This document shows, in pieces, positions 21,965-34,902 of a stretch of 64,000 nt of DNA. Location of the stretch: assembly GCA_039881045.1 (NCBI GenBank), contig JAYWVB010000076.1, positions 53,939 through 117,938 of the forward strand, read 5' to 3'. A program made the position numbers and the translations under genes. Within the stretch, counting starts at the first letter, position 1, and each line of letters begins with the position of its first letter. This stretch comes from Chaetomium olivaceum. Taxonomy: Eukaryota > Ascomycota > Sordariomycetes > Sordariales > Chaetomiaceae. The notes beneath the pieces were generated by a model. It made no database searches, was not told the origin of the DNA, and saw only the letters and a list, made by a program, of their open reading frames with translations.

Positions 21965-24900
21965 TCAAGAGCGAAGACTGGGAATACCCGTCTCGCGCGT
22001 CCGGCGGCCGAGGCTCCCAGACCTGTTGAGGAGCATGCCGCTCTGGCCGAGCGAGGCCTGGCGCTGCTGTTGGCCCCTCTCTTCGGCGAGCCTCTCCGAG
22101 AGGTTGTTGATGGCACGCTCCTGGTGCGTGCTGCGGTCGAGGTACGAGCCTCGATCCTGGTAGGCGCCGCTGCCGCGTTCCTGGGGCGTACCGCGTTCCT
22201 GAGGCGTACCGCGCTCCGGGAACGAGCTGCGTTCGAGGTACTTGCGTGCTGGGGTAGTTGGTGTCGAGGCCGAGGGGACGGCGGCAGCGAGCCGGGTGGC
22301 GATGGCCGATGGGATCATCCTGCGACGCGGCAGGGCGGAAGGCGTGGCCGGAACCTCGGAGGAAGATTGATGATGATTCGGGAGAGCCATGGTGGATTCC
22401 CGCGGATTCATGCGGAAGTTGTTCATCTCGGTGACCGCCCTGGACGGGCCGCGGGCGCGCGATTCGTCCTCATCATCGCTCATGGGTGGTTTCCGGCTGC
22501 GAAGCAAAAGCGATGTCTTTCGCCCTCCGCGGATCTCCTCGGGCTCTTCCGAGTCGTTCCTCCTGGACCTCAACAGCAACGATGATCTTCTTCCGGCCTG
22601 GGGCTCCTCTTCGGGTTCCTCGGTTGCTGTTCGGCGAATCCGGGCCAAGAGGAGAGACGATTTCCGCCCGGCAGTGGACTCCAGCGGTGTGGTAGGGGCC
22701 GTGGTGTAGCGAGAGGCGGGGAGCGAGATGCTGGCTAGCATCGTCTTTCTCTTTTGTTCTAGGGATGTCGGAGCTCTCGGGCTCGCGCTTTGCTTTATTA
22801 CCGTTTCCGCAACGGCGCTAGGGCGTCTTTGAGGCGCAACCACATCCAGAGAAGGGCTGTTGGTGGTGGAGTTGAACATGGTCCCTTGTTCGAAAGCGAC
22901 CGTTGCCGGTTGGGGTTCCTTCGTTCGCCCCGTCGGGTCCGCTAGCGCGAGACATAGTTCGGTCAGACTCCTGCAAATGCTATCGGCCTTCTTGCGTAGC
23001 TGCCTGTCTGTGACACTGCCGTTGTATCCTCCAACCGTGCTCGCGCTGCTTGAAATCGGCCCTGGTTGACCAATGGAGCCAATTAGTGACGAGAGGGCCA
23101 TGGCATCGGTTGCTGCTGATTCGATGGCAGTGAACACATCGGGCTTGACCAGATTCTTAGTTTTGCTAAGAGCGGATAGGAGCAAGGGCTGCGTTTCGCG
23201 CGGCGCCAGCGAAGTGCTGTTACTGTGGCCCTCTGCGTGCGATGAGCCAGGTCCTGAACCGCGCTTGGGGGAAGCCGACACGGTTGTGGCGTTTGTCGTC
23301 GCAGTTCGCGGGCGTTCGTCAGATGATCTCGACATCGCCCCGCCAGACGCGGGAGGCATTTTACCCGTCCGTTCTAGCCGATGGATCCTCGACTTCAAGT
23401 CATCAAGCTCATCCCAAACAGTGGATGGCGCGGCCGTCGACGAAGAAGACTCGGTTCCCTCTACGCCGTGGTTTGTCTCCGAGCTATTAGGTTGAGGTCC
23501 GTCCGGCAAAACATTTGCGGATTTGGGGACCAATGGTGAGGAATGGTATGTCCGAGCCTGAGTCATTACGAGGTTTGCGTTCCTGTATTGGGTCACTCTT
23601 GGGGATGAGTTGTTGCTGTTGTTGCTGTTGTTATCCGTGAGCGATTGCCTTCTGCGCTGGTATGCTGAGCTGCTCTCCGACAAGGTATCTTTGAACGAGA
23701 TGGTGTCTTTGAACGAGATTTGCCTGGGGGTAACGGGGGATGGCCTCATGGCACTCCGGCCTGCCTGCGAACGGCTCGAGTTGTCAGCACTGGTGGTAAC
23801 CGGAGGCAGGTTTTCTCTCCCGGGCGTGCGATACGACGACTCCCGCGAAAGTGATTGGGGAGGGTGGCCGTCACCCGCCTGGCGAGATCGTGAGCCATCG
23901 CGTTGATCGGAAAGACGACGCGACAGCCGGGGAGGTGAAGATGCATCGTAGGCAGGGGTAGATGTTGAGAAAGGTCGGCGATGCGCGGCCCTGGCAACTC
24001 GTGACTGCAACGTATTAGTGGGCGAGTCCTCTGCCTATGGCTAATCCTTACAGAAAGAAACTTACAACAACACTCGGCTCTGCGGGCGCCCCTTGTTTCT
24101 CTGACACCCGAGGCGCCGGGTCTTCTCGCGCAATCTTCATAAAGATGTCTGCGGTATTATCGTTGTCGGTCGTTGTGGTCATTTCGCCAGAGTCGGAGGG
24201 GGGCGGGGGCGAAAAGTCCTCGTTGTGTCGGCCTTCGAGGGTTCGTAATGCGCGGTCGCGCTGGTTAGGGTCCAACGCGTCCTCGTTGTACGAGTCTGCT
24301 GAGGTGTGCCGGCCGGGCATGTCGAGCACGTCGAGCACGACGCTTTTGCGTGATTCAGAAGACCGGAAAGCCCTGATAGGGGGGATAACGGCGCGCCCAC
24401 TCGAGGTGGCGGCAGTGTCGGCGGCTGTGGTGGGGGGTTTGTATGATATTGGGGGGCGCGACTTTTTGTCCTCAGACTTTGTGGCCCCGATGATCTTGGG
24501 CAACAGCAATATCCGTTGCCCCTGCGCCGTCGCTTCTTTGACAGCGCTCTCCGTCAGGCGACGTTTGATCACTGGGATCGCAGTAGGTGTGGTTTGCGAC
24601 TGCGGCGCAGACGTGTCGCCAGTGGTAGTTCTGGGTGGCTCCGGAAATGACGCTGGACGCTTTGAGCCGGTGGACGAGCTGTTGGATGCGGTTTCGGTCG
24701 TGGGAATCTGGAATTTGAGGGAACGAGTCCTCGAGGCACCGGCGCTTTGCTTTGAATCGGACGAGGCCGGTTTATCCGGAAGAGTTGGGGTGCTGCTGGA
24801 GTGGTGGAGGGCGATATGCGCTGATTCAGGGATGCGCCGGGTTGGGTGGTCCAGGGGATCAACAGCGACGGTTTGCGACAGGACAGGCGCGAGTGGGGTG

Positions 24901-25151
24901 GGCTGGTGTAGCGAGGGTAGCGAAATGCGGTCTTTCCTCAAATCGACAAATCGAAATGCTGGGAGCTTGGAGGAATTGTGATTTTGGCGATGCGCGTGCC
25001 AATTGTTGTTGTTATCGCTTCGTGTGTCGGTGTTGTTGCTGTGGTTGTTGTGCGATCCTCTGCCGTCGTGCGCCTCCAGGGGTTGAGGTTTGGTACTGGA
25101 GTGATCCGAGGAGAGGGCCCAGGAACGGGCAGCGAGACTGGTCGATGTCAT
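21965..25151 (-). CDS. Large Ser/Arg-rich protein of unknown function
   Basis: Two exons (25151-24066, 24004-21965) over a 61-nt intron (GTAAGT...TTGCAG) give 1,041 residues. The start ATG has an AAAAAC context; the earlier in-frame opening is only a TTG. Most of it is disordered and Ser/Thr/Arg-rich. Ordered pieces are a segment around residue 290-360 (GRHTSADSYNEDALDPNQRD, DIFMKIARED), SRVARAAHRRPFSTSTPAYD at the splice, a short coiled coil (VWDELDDLKSRIHRLERTG) and a helical domain (VFTAIESAATDAMALSSLIG ... ICRSLTELCLALAD). Three spaced copies of (G)R(R/K)xSLLLxxxR follow, then ERGTPQERG-type repeats. I believe it is conserved across Pezizomycotina but cannot name a function. No membrane segment or enzyme motif was seen. 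Confidence 0.8.
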
Positions 25152-28100
25152 GTTTTTGGGTCCGAGGTGCCCTGTGCTTATTCGAGGCTCCACACCAACC
25201 GCGCGCACACTCAATGCTGTGCCGGGCGTGTCAAAATGCGCGGTTCGGTTCCTGGTTTCAAATTCCAGTGCCGGGGTTTATGTCTCGGGAAGATGTTTGC
25301 TCAATGGCTAGTCGTGGGGATTGTTTGCATTTGTCGAGTTGTTGTCGGGAAAGCGCATCAACAACGACACCAGACTTTGCGGGTCGACGTCAAGAAAGCA
25401 CCGACGTTCGTTGGGCGCGTTGGGAGCGGGCAGCCGCAGCAACGAACGAACTAGAAGCGGTCTGACAGGTGCCGCAGACGCATGAATGTGTCGTATTAGA
25501 GCAGTGGGTTACGAGCAACAAGCAACAAAACGCAATAACTATCGCGAGAGCAAAGCAACTCTAGTGTGAGTAATTGGCTGATCAAGCGTAGCTGATGTTT
25601 TGAATCGTTTGTATGAGAAAAGCATAGAGAGATATTGCGAAGGCGGGGAGAAACATGCATTCGGTTACGGTGCTCTCGTGGATGACTGTTGAATGCGTGG
25701 GCGATGCTCAGTGGCCATCGCCTAACCGTAAATTACACAGTACAGATGTCCATACAGACGCGATGCCCCACAACCCAGACTGCACAATCTGAATGCAGTG
25801 TAACTGAAGTAACATTTTTGCACAACTCATCAATGTCAAAGCACGGGGTGTCAAAAATGTAAGGTATGCATAGTATTAGAGAAGGACGACGCCCTACATA
25901 ATGCTCTTGCGGAGGTGGAGGAACATGGATGCAAGCAAGCCTTTTCAGGATGACGAAAGTCTGAATAGGAATCCTGTGCCCCATCTTGGTTCGACACTGT
26001 TGACCAAAACCCCTGCACTTCACGCAACCCCCCGCTGCACTCCCGTCCGGTTGAGGAATGGGCATGAATAAAAGACGAATAACATTAACTAGTTAGATTA
26101 TACCTGTGGAGGAGTTAAAGCGAAGGAAAAGGAGAATGACGTGGAAACGGAAGCGGCCCTCGGAAAGGGGGCAGCGAAGAAACAGGAATGTGGTCAAAGG
26201 TGGGGGGCGAAGAAAAGCACTGTCACGTAAAAGTCTGTATCGGTACCAAGCATGAATTACCAGATGTGAAAAAATTGGCGCTAGGGCAAACCAAACCAGG
26301 TTGGGATCCATCCGACCTTCCCTTTTCCCATTTGGGCATCGCCGATAACAACAAGGACGACGTTCGTTGATGAGGCGGGACCGAGCCCGACCACACCTCA
26401 TGGATTTCCTTGCTTAGTACCTCATTATCTCATGTACCATAATATACCAAGTAACGGCGGTTCGTTCAGCGCAAGCCAGGTTTTGCGAGGGCCAAAGCGC
26501 AAACTCATCGGGTATGCAGTCGCAAGCCACTTTATGTCGCATCACACCCCGCAATCCTCCGCACTTCCACGGGGCAGGAGGTGCAGGGAGGCGGCGAAAC
26601 CACCGGCCCTGGCCCGGAAAGCAGCAGGAGAGTCGAGAGTCTGACGGGCGAACGAGCCGAAACGCCAGTTGGAAAAGAAGAGGCACCTCGCCATCGTAAC
26701 ATTGTCCGTGGAGAATTTTTGTCTCTTTATTTCGCTACGCGCGAGGCCCTGTATGAGAACCCTGTCTATGGTGGGAATGAAGGAGTCGAACGAACCGGGG
26801 TGTCGCGTTTTCTTTGTGCCAGGTTCACCAGGGTCGACGCCGGAAGAAGCTGGGGAGGGATGTGTGCACCGTCGGAGAGCCTTGCACTGATCCTTGGAGT
26901 CTGGGTCTCAAGGAAGGCACTGGCGAATCATGTCTGTCATTCCAACGGCGAAAGTTCGATGCGCACATGGATTGTGGGCAGAAAGAAGCAACGCAAGCGA
27001 GGCTTCGAGACGTCGAGGATCAGGAAGGCGTTGTCATCGAACGCAAACGGCGTGACTGACTGGCAGAGACGAAGTGCGAATGTATACAGTGTACACCACA
27101 CATATATAAACCGAGTGATAACTGGAGTAGTACTTTAGTTATGACCCGCGAATGCGACGAGCAAAACGCAGGGGCTTGTGCAAAGATCCGCTTTCAAACC
27201 GCAGGAGATATTTGGATCTGTCGCGGAGCTGCCGACGGCTGGAGCCGTGATCTTCATACGTCGATAGCGCGTACTTCGTGATGGCTCCGGCTATCCCAGA
27301 TGATATACATAGTTGGAGTATGGCCCCGACGTGTCCGCCTCGCTGGAACCGATCGTCGAGAATGTCTCGGGATCCACCCGTTTTTGTGGCTCGAGGAAAG
27401 ACATGTCGGCGTCTTCCTCTTGGTTAATTTAGCTGCGTTCTGCATGCTTTTTTGTACATGACTAGAACCCGGCCAATACAATGTAGTTGACGGGATCATC
27501 GGGGCCTCGACTGTACATATTGAAAGTGCGTTGGGATGTAGGATTCGAACGGGCCAGGCTTGATCAGTTGAGGTCCGGTTGGGTTCCTGTAGTTACTGGT
27601 GAAGCGACAATAACGGGATGACGCCCGGGCGGACGAGCACACACTGAGAGCCCGGGGATACCACCCTTCAAAAGATCAACAGTTTCAGGATCAGGAAATC
27701 CCCCTCTTGCACAACGCTTGCGATGCTTCCAGTGTGCTCACCGCTTTGCGAGAGGCGCCGTTTCGGGTGGGATAGCTTAGTCTTAAATCTGAGACCTCAT
27801 CTCCAACGTCGCCGACAATCAGTTGGTGGAGGTAAAGTAGTGTAGCATGCCAAATATCTCGCACGCTGGTCGGAAAATAAAGCCCAAGATGGTCATCAAG
27901 GACCAAGGGCGGAAGAGACCGAGCGAGACTCCAAATAATGGTTGGGTTCAGCGATCGCACGTTGGCTTAAGGCAACTCCACTTTAGAGCACGCATTCATT
28001 GCTTCATGCTGAGGCTAGTTATTCTATGACTTGTGCCGTCAAGCTTTGACTGACTGCAGGCTATGGTGTGTGGCCGACCCCCAATATTGCGCGACGATGA

Positions 28101-31100
28101 AGATCCAGTCGCAAATAAACGAGAGCGGGTTCCTAGTTGAACATGCGGCTGGACATCCTCCGCAAGGCTTAGCATCGTCTTATTGGTATCGAGTAAACGG
28201 CTCGTTCTCGTGGACGGAGTTCCATATGGGGTCACTTTGAGCGCGCGCTTCGAAGGATATTTATCCGACGGGCACGACGCCTTTCCGTGATACTTTGCAC
28301 CATAGTTAGGAGCCGGGCGCAAGGACGCCATCATGGGCGGAATCCGAAGCTTGTCCTGGTCCGGTGTCATTCGCTCTCGGCCATGGTTCGGAAGCAGGTC
28401 ATTCAGAACCAATGGTCTGGAAAGACGTTCGAGCTGATATGGATGACATTGTTGATGGAGATGGAGGCGAGTGGTTCTGGAGTTTCGATGTGCGGCTCTG
28501 CGCTTGGCACTCACATTGCTTCGGGTTTCCTTTTCGTTCGCTGCGGCGAGTGATGGATGGGACGGGATGGAACTCGCTTGCAACCGGAGCCGAAGGAGAC
28601 CCACCAGCAAAACAAGCGAGATTTCACAGTGGTGCAAGTGCACGTGTCATGTTCCCCATAAATGTTCCCACAAAATGAACCTGGCTCGTTTCAGATTTCA
28701 CTGTCCAATTGCGAGTGAGAGCACCGTTGTCGGGGGAAACATGCCGTTCTGGGATCACAAACCCTGCGCGGGTATTTCAAGATTGAGCAGAGGTAAGACG
28801 GCCGAAATGCGGGTTGAAGTGACGTCCAAAGTAAAAACAGAACCGCGGTCCGAGAAAACTTCCAGGTTGCTTTTCTTCGAAGTGCCCCAGTTTTGATTAT
28901 CAGGCTCAAGAACACGTGCACCACGATTCCGATCCGGGCCCATCTGGTCTCCGCTTCAGGGAATATTACTCCAGAGATGAATTCAATGGTTGTCCATGAC
29001 GACACGAATGGAGCAGGAATGTACGATCCCCTGCGGGATCTTGCCTTCCCACGCCGAGATTGAGACCGGGACATATGGCCCGTGTGGCACGGCTTGACCG
29101 CCGAGGGGACTTTGTCAGACACGGGAGGCTCCCGAGAAAGAATGGGATGGCGGGCAGTCTGTCTCATAATCAAGTTGTCAGAAATGGTGTGGCCAACGAG
29201 CATGGAACTACGAGTCGATGGGCGTTGTCCCAACATCCCAGCCATTTCCCCCCATCGCAGCGGCTGGCCGGCGCTAATTCGGGGCTCTGATGGATGTCGT
29301 TGTCGTTGACGACGGACAGCCATGGTCCCAGATCTACGAGATCTGGCATAAGCGCCAAATGACGAAAGCCTCACGCGGGAAGTGGAATGGCGGGACCAGA
29401 AATGTGACCCAAATTTAAGAATATCATGGCAGGGCTCCTTCGTGCCTACACTTCGTCCAAGTAAGACAAGGTAGGTATCTATCCGCGTAGTTAATAGCAC
29501 ATCATGCGCATGTTGTTTTACTTCACTTGGCTGCAAGACGTGAACTCACAATGGGCATCCCCTTCAGTATTTTTGTATTGTTGCTGGGGTCCAGACAATG
29601 GAGCAATAGAGCAGCAACAACAGGATGTACCGTAAAAGTTCGTCTTCGACATTTCTTGAATGCCGTCCCCAGGAGTCGCCGGTTGCCGGGCTCAGGCTCA
29701 TCGAAAGAGCCAGCAAGACGACTTCGAAGAGTTCCAGGTTGCGGAGGCAGGGACTCCCAATAGTTGTCGTGGTTGATTGGCCAAAAGCACATCGAACCGA
29801 GACGCCCCCCAATCAGCACTGCCGTATAATTTTGCATCCGTGGGTCAGGACGACTATTTTTAGCATTGGGTTGTTTGAAAGCAAGCAATTCACAAAGGGG
29901 TTAGCCGCCGGCGTTCTGCACCAGCCAGTGGGGTGTCGGACAATGTCTTTCTATTGGCCGATCTCTGCCCCCTCCCCTGCACGAAGCCTGGCGGAGGCAA
30001 GTTGGTCGCAGACCAGTGGCTCCCCCTCCCGAGGCACCCCATGCTTGTCGAGCACCGAGCCGGGGGTTTGAAGTGGGACTCTGCAGGCCGAGCCTGCAGG
30101 TTGTTTCTGCCCGCCCAGGCTTTCCGTCCCCCAATTTCGCCCGTTTTGGGGCCTGAAGAGCTGCACCCCTTCAGCGCTTGTGGTTCTGCGGTTCTGCTTC
30201 TGCCACTCTGCCTCTGCCACTGCCACTCGCCCATCCCCGAAGGGTGGTGGTTCTTTCGATTCGCGCCCACCGATCCTTGCAACCTGGAACTTCCACGTTC
30301 CTTGCCAGCCAATTCTCTTCTTCATTTTCACACCTCCCACATTCCCCTTCTCCTTCCTCCCACTTCCTTCCCTTGAATCGATATATCGAAAGGGTTTGAC
30401 CGGAACGCAACACGCACTCCGGTAGGGAACGTGGTATCGGCCGAGAACCAGACTCGGCTGTCGAGAGTCGAGACAAAGGGACCCCGCTGTTTGACCCGCC
30501 GCCAATACTCAGGTTCACAAACACGCAACCGCCCCCGATCATCCTCAACTCCTCAACTCCTCAACTGCTCCTGTCGCACCTCCCACCTCCCACCCAACCC
30601 TCTTCCCGACTCAACCGGACGACTAGGCCATGTATTGACGCCTACGCCGCTCGGTCGCCGGCCTTTTTACCCTTCGTTCATTGTTTTGTTGATCCTTTCA
30701 TCCATCGTGGAAACCCCCGCTCGGCTGCGCCGCAGTCCCTCCGCGCATCGTCCTCCGAGACCACCTTGTTCCCCCAGCCTCCGCTCGGCGCACAGCCGTC
30801 TCAGGTTCCCGCCCAAGAGATTGTTGTTTCCCCGACCGCATCTCTGCGTCACTGCGCCGGTATTTGGGTTCATTTTTATCCTGCTTTCTGGTCAACGTAC
30901 GAAGCATATCGAAGAGTACTCGGGATATTTAAGGGATTATTTTCTTGCGTTGGTTGAGAACATCGACGGAGCACAGCTAGGATTCAGCAGCGCTGTCCCG
31001 CTTGACCCGACCTTGTCCCCAGCGCCTTTTCGCAACAGACCCTCTACTTCACGTAAGCATCTCGCTCCCCTACCCTCCACAGGGCGTCTAGACCAATCGA

Positions 31101-31270
31101 TCTGATTACCCCTTGGCGACTATCAGACGGCGAGGCGGCCAAGAGACCCGGTGGCCGGCCCGTGACGAACAGGACGTGGCTGTGGCCCGATTGAAGTACG
31201 AGCAGCTCAGACCAGGTGTCTGCCCAGCCAGGAAATCACGACAGCGGTTGCCTTTCCTAAGCCACCGAAT
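25152..31270. other. Long divergent intergenic region, 6.1 kb
   Basis: Lies between two divergently transcribed genes. Several short open frames exist (for example 26581-27138 plus and 28691-29536 minus), but none shows recognisable domains, consistent composition or paired splice sites. Pyrimidine-rich sequence at about 30180-30900 with CTCAACTCCT repeats (30545-30567) looks like the promoter/5' leader of the phosphatase gene. A possible leader intron (GTAAGC at 31054 to CAG) was noted but is not proven. Confidence 0.5.
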
Positions 31271-33998
31271 ATGCCTTCGGCCGTGGCACGGCGGTTGTTC
31301 GAGGACCAAATACCCTCGATAATGTCAGTCTATGAGGTGGACAGTGGTATCACAGATTTGGACCAGTCAAACCCTGTCACGATTGTCGACCCCAAGATGG
31401 TCATGGAGGGCGCAAAGCTGGCCGGAAATCCGCAGCCGGGGATGAGGCCCGGTGCCTTGCAGTCAGATTCCATCCACCGGCACAACGATAGCACGTCGAC
31501 ACAAACAACGGAGTCGGCCGATTCCTCCCCCACGACTACGTTATCAATCGCAGATTCGTCTGATCTCTCAGATCCATCCCCGTCTTCGTCTCCCGATTCG
31601 CCGATCAACCTCGCGCACCTCCCGAGCTTCGCACCAACCCCCTTTGGAGGCCTGTCCAACATGGCCAGACTCACGGTCTCTGACCCAAACCGGGATCGGC
31701 CCATGACTTCCCCTGGGCCCAGGCGGCTCAAGAACATGAAGGGCCTGTCCATCCAACCACCCACGACTTCGTCGTCGTTGTTATCAGAGCCCTCCTCCCC
31801 CTCCTTCATCAAGCCCATGATTGCTCCCATGAAACGCAAACCCAGCCAACTTAGCCTCAAGACCAACACTTCAGATCTCATCACGCACACGACGCTTGAG
31901 ATTCCGAGTTCTCCAACCGTCGCTCCCATCCTGCAGCGCCGCGCCCTGAAACACTCCGCGTCAACGCCCCAGATGCTGTCTGGCCTCCGGTCCGCGACAT
32001 TTGGCCCCCCTGGGGGGATGACAATACCGACCGTGCTGGAACGGAATGAATCAGGTCTTTCTTCCTTTTTCCGCCCGTCACGGCCAACCACCGAGGGCCC
32101 CACAATGAGCTCGACCATCCGGGAAGAGGAATCGCCGATACGCCCGCAGGTTGCGAATCGCATCGCATTTGACACAGAAGACTACCACGAGGTCGAGAAC
32201 AACGAGGACCAGAAGTCACCTGGTTACCCGGATGGCCCGGTTGCCATCTACGGCGACAAGGTTTATCTCTACCTCGAGCCGACTGCAGATGAGGCGGCCC
32301 GCTTCGACGTGGTCATCAACGTGGCTCGCGAAGTCGCCAACCCCTTCAAGTCTGCCGGGACAACGCCCGAGTCCAAGGATACGCCCGTCGAAGACTCGCC
32401 GATCCCCGAGACTGCAGCAACGACCGCCAGTTTTGCCACGGCATATGAATATTTCCCAGAGGACAACACCCCGACGACGCCGAAAGCGCAATCGTTCAAG
32501 GAACCCGAGTACATCCATATGCCTTGGGACCACAATACCGATATCTCGCCTGACCTTTTGAACCTTTGCGAAACCATTGACAAGCGTACCAAGGAAGGGA
32601 AGAAAGTGCTTGTTCACTGCCAGCAAGGCGCCAGCAGGTCGGCTAGCTTGATTATCGCCTACGGCCTCTTCCAGAACCCCGAACTCAGCGTCAACGACGC
32701 GTATTATGCGGCCCAGGGAAAGAGCCGGTGGATCAGCCCCAACATGAGGCTGATGTACTGCCTGCAGGACTTCCAGAAGCAGATGGCAAAGCGGAGGCTG
32801 ACGCCAAGCACGGGCTTGAAGCCGCGGCCGGGGAGAAGCCCTGCTCACAGAGCGACCATGTCCGTAGACAACATTGATGCGCCGACAAAGGAACCGCTTA
32901 CCGCCCCTTTACCGGTCGACGACCCGGCACCGAATGATACGAGCGCAGATATGGGGCAAAGTCGGGGGCGAGGCAACGGGACCCCCAACCGAGGAGAACC
33001 GATCTCACCGGGCCCCTCGTCCGCTCCGTCGAGCTTCTCATGGTCAGAAAAGGAAGACGAGGCGGACCCGGGGAAGTTCGGCAGGTTCAACATCGATGCA
33101 ATGCTTGCCCCCCAACCAGCCGACTCGGAATTCCCCCCTCCATCCTTTTTGGTATCGAGACCGCCGCCGTCACCGGGACTTGGCTCGTTCACATTGCCAA
33201 AGCCCCCGCCTTCCCCAGGCTTTGGCAGTTTCACATTGTCCAAGCCGCCGCCATCGCCAGGATTCGGTTCATTCAGTCAATCGAAATCCCCGCCATCATT
33301 AGGATTCGGCGCGTTTAGCCAATCGAAATCGCCGCTGACGCTAGGACCCGGCACGTTCAGTCAATCGCAACAACCCCCGCCGTCACCCGGATTCGGCACG
33401 TTTATGCTGTCAAAGCCTCCACCGTCTCCTGGGTTTGGCAAGTTTACATTGGGAAAACCTCCACCGTCGCCAAAGCTTGCCCCACCGTCGATATCGAAAC
33501 CGCCGGCACCTACGGGACTCGCGCCTCTCGAATTGTCGCGGCCACCAATGTCTCCTGGCTTCCCGCCGTCCGATCCCTTCTCGAAACCGCCTCCTTCCCC
33601 TGGATTTGGAGCCCACAGGTTCGGCTCGAAACCGGGCACCTTCGGGTTCACCTCGCTGAACCTCGGCCCCCAGCCGAAGCCGATAATCGAGCAGGCGCCT
33701 CCGACCCCCGAACGGTCCGTGGCGATCATGCCCAGCTTCCCGGAAGATGAGGCTCTCATGTCGCCGCGTGCAGAGACGATGACCAAACCCAATTCATCAA
33801 TCCTTCTCCGAGATGACGGGGATGCAGTTTGTCGAAAGCCCGCCGACCCCCGGTGACAACATGTTCTCGCCGCGCGAAACCATGTTCCCGCGAGACCCTT
33901 TCTTCCCGTTTGTGAGGCCTGTACAGGTTGCCGATCCGCGAAGCCCGCCAACCAAGGGCGAGACGCCGATTGTGCGGTCGATCGACGACATGCTCTAG
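31271..33998 (+). CDS. Dual-specificity MAP kinase phosphatase (Msg5/Pmp1-like)
   Basis: The main frame runs from the ATG at 31271 (a second ATG at 31322 may be the true start) to a stop at 33856. Catalytic domain at residues about 330-505: the active-site loop is VHCQQGASRS (Cys450, Arg456), preceded by the general-acid region YIHMPWDHNTDI. An N-terminal basic-hydrophobic motif, KRKPSQLSL (about residues 187-195), fits a MAPK docking D-site, supporting a MAP kinase substrate. The tail has about ten degenerate PPPSPGFGxFxxSK repeats. In the +1 frame, the segment 33795-33998 encodes a well-formed ending (FSEMTGMQFVESPPTPGDN ... VRSIDDML), so a one-base change near 33790-33815 probably hides the true C terminus; the unshifted end is a 15-residue tail. 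Acts in cytosol or nucleus to dampen MAPK signalling. Confidence 0.88.
33160..33630 (+). repeat. PPPSPGFG coding repeats in the phosphatase tail
   Basis: About ten tandem, diverged units of 13-16 codons with consensus PPPSPGFGxFxxSK. Each carries an SP dipeptide that a proline-directed kinase could use. Confidence 0.85.
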
Positions 33999-34897
33999 GC
34001 TCGCCACAGCATTGACCTGCGCCCTATTTTCATACATATATTCACATTCAACGCACAAAACACCATCAGCACACAATGCATGCTTTCTTTTGTTACTGAG
34101 TGGGCCATCGTTTTCCGCACTGCAACAGCCATGGCGGAGGCGCATGGAGGACGGGGGGAGTTGGAAAGCTTGTCCGCATTTTTGTCTCTTGATTGTCGCC
34201 ACCAACAGCGAGCCACAGCGCGTTTTGGTTTTTCCTCTGTCGCCTAAACGAAATGTATAATACCAAGAGAGGACGGGTATGATATGGGGGGCTGGGAAGA
34301 GGAGGGGCAACGAAAACATGCGGTGGGGAGGGGAGTTGCATGGGAAGGAAACGATGGTATTTTCGGAGTCTTGCGAGGGGGCGTGAGGAAATGGAAGGGA
34401 AGGGAGGAGGTGTATTTGGTAATTCTTATTTTCGGGGGGTGGATAGGTAGGCATTAGGATAGGCAAGGCGAATACGCCGCGAATATACGCACATATACAT
34501 TACATATATATACGTTTGTGAACGAAGCCTGGCGAATGCGAGTAAACCTTCTCATACCACACACACATCACACACATTCATACACACACATACCACACAC
34601 ATGTATAAATGCTTCTGTAAAAACCAGGGGAATGTGACTGAACCTTCTCTCCGCCGACGGTGATTTGAAACTTCAACATGGCCGCCTGGCAAATCTATTT
34701 TAACCAACCAGCTCGAATAGTATATGCAAGTCTATCGGCGTCCACCACCCCCAAAAATATATACTAGAACTGACCAAAATCACCATATATACACCACCAA
34801 CCCCCCTTTATCACTTCCTTTCCCCCCACCCCTCAACCAACCAAACCCACCAAACCCACCAACTGACCCAACAACAGTAGGTTTAGGTTAGGTTAGG
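33999..34897. other. Convergent spacer with CA-rich and TTAGG repeats, 0.9 kb
   Basis: 3' flanks of the phosphatase and transporter genes. ACAC-rich microsatellite sequence at about 34558-34602 and TATA-rich stretches at 34490-34520 and 34755-34795. No coding exon. Confidence 0.6.
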
Positions 34898-34902
34898 TTA
34901 TT
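34879..34902 (+). repeat. Short TTAGG pentanucleotide array
   Basis: GTAGGTTTAGGTTAGGTTAG followed by GTTA lies directly beyond the transporter stop codon. It is a five-base unit, not TTAGGG. Confidence 0.8.

Noticed and set aside
26581..27138. Possible 185-residue gene in the long spacer
   Set aside because: No motif, no consistent composition, no convincing promoter or splice context.
27535..27660. B-box-like GTTCGAATCC suggesting a tRNA on the minus strand
   Set aside because: The T stem does not pair and no A box lies at the right distance.
28691..29536. Possible 281-residue minus-strand gene
   Set aside because: Random-looking composition with many rare combinations and no domain; overlaps other equally long chance frames.
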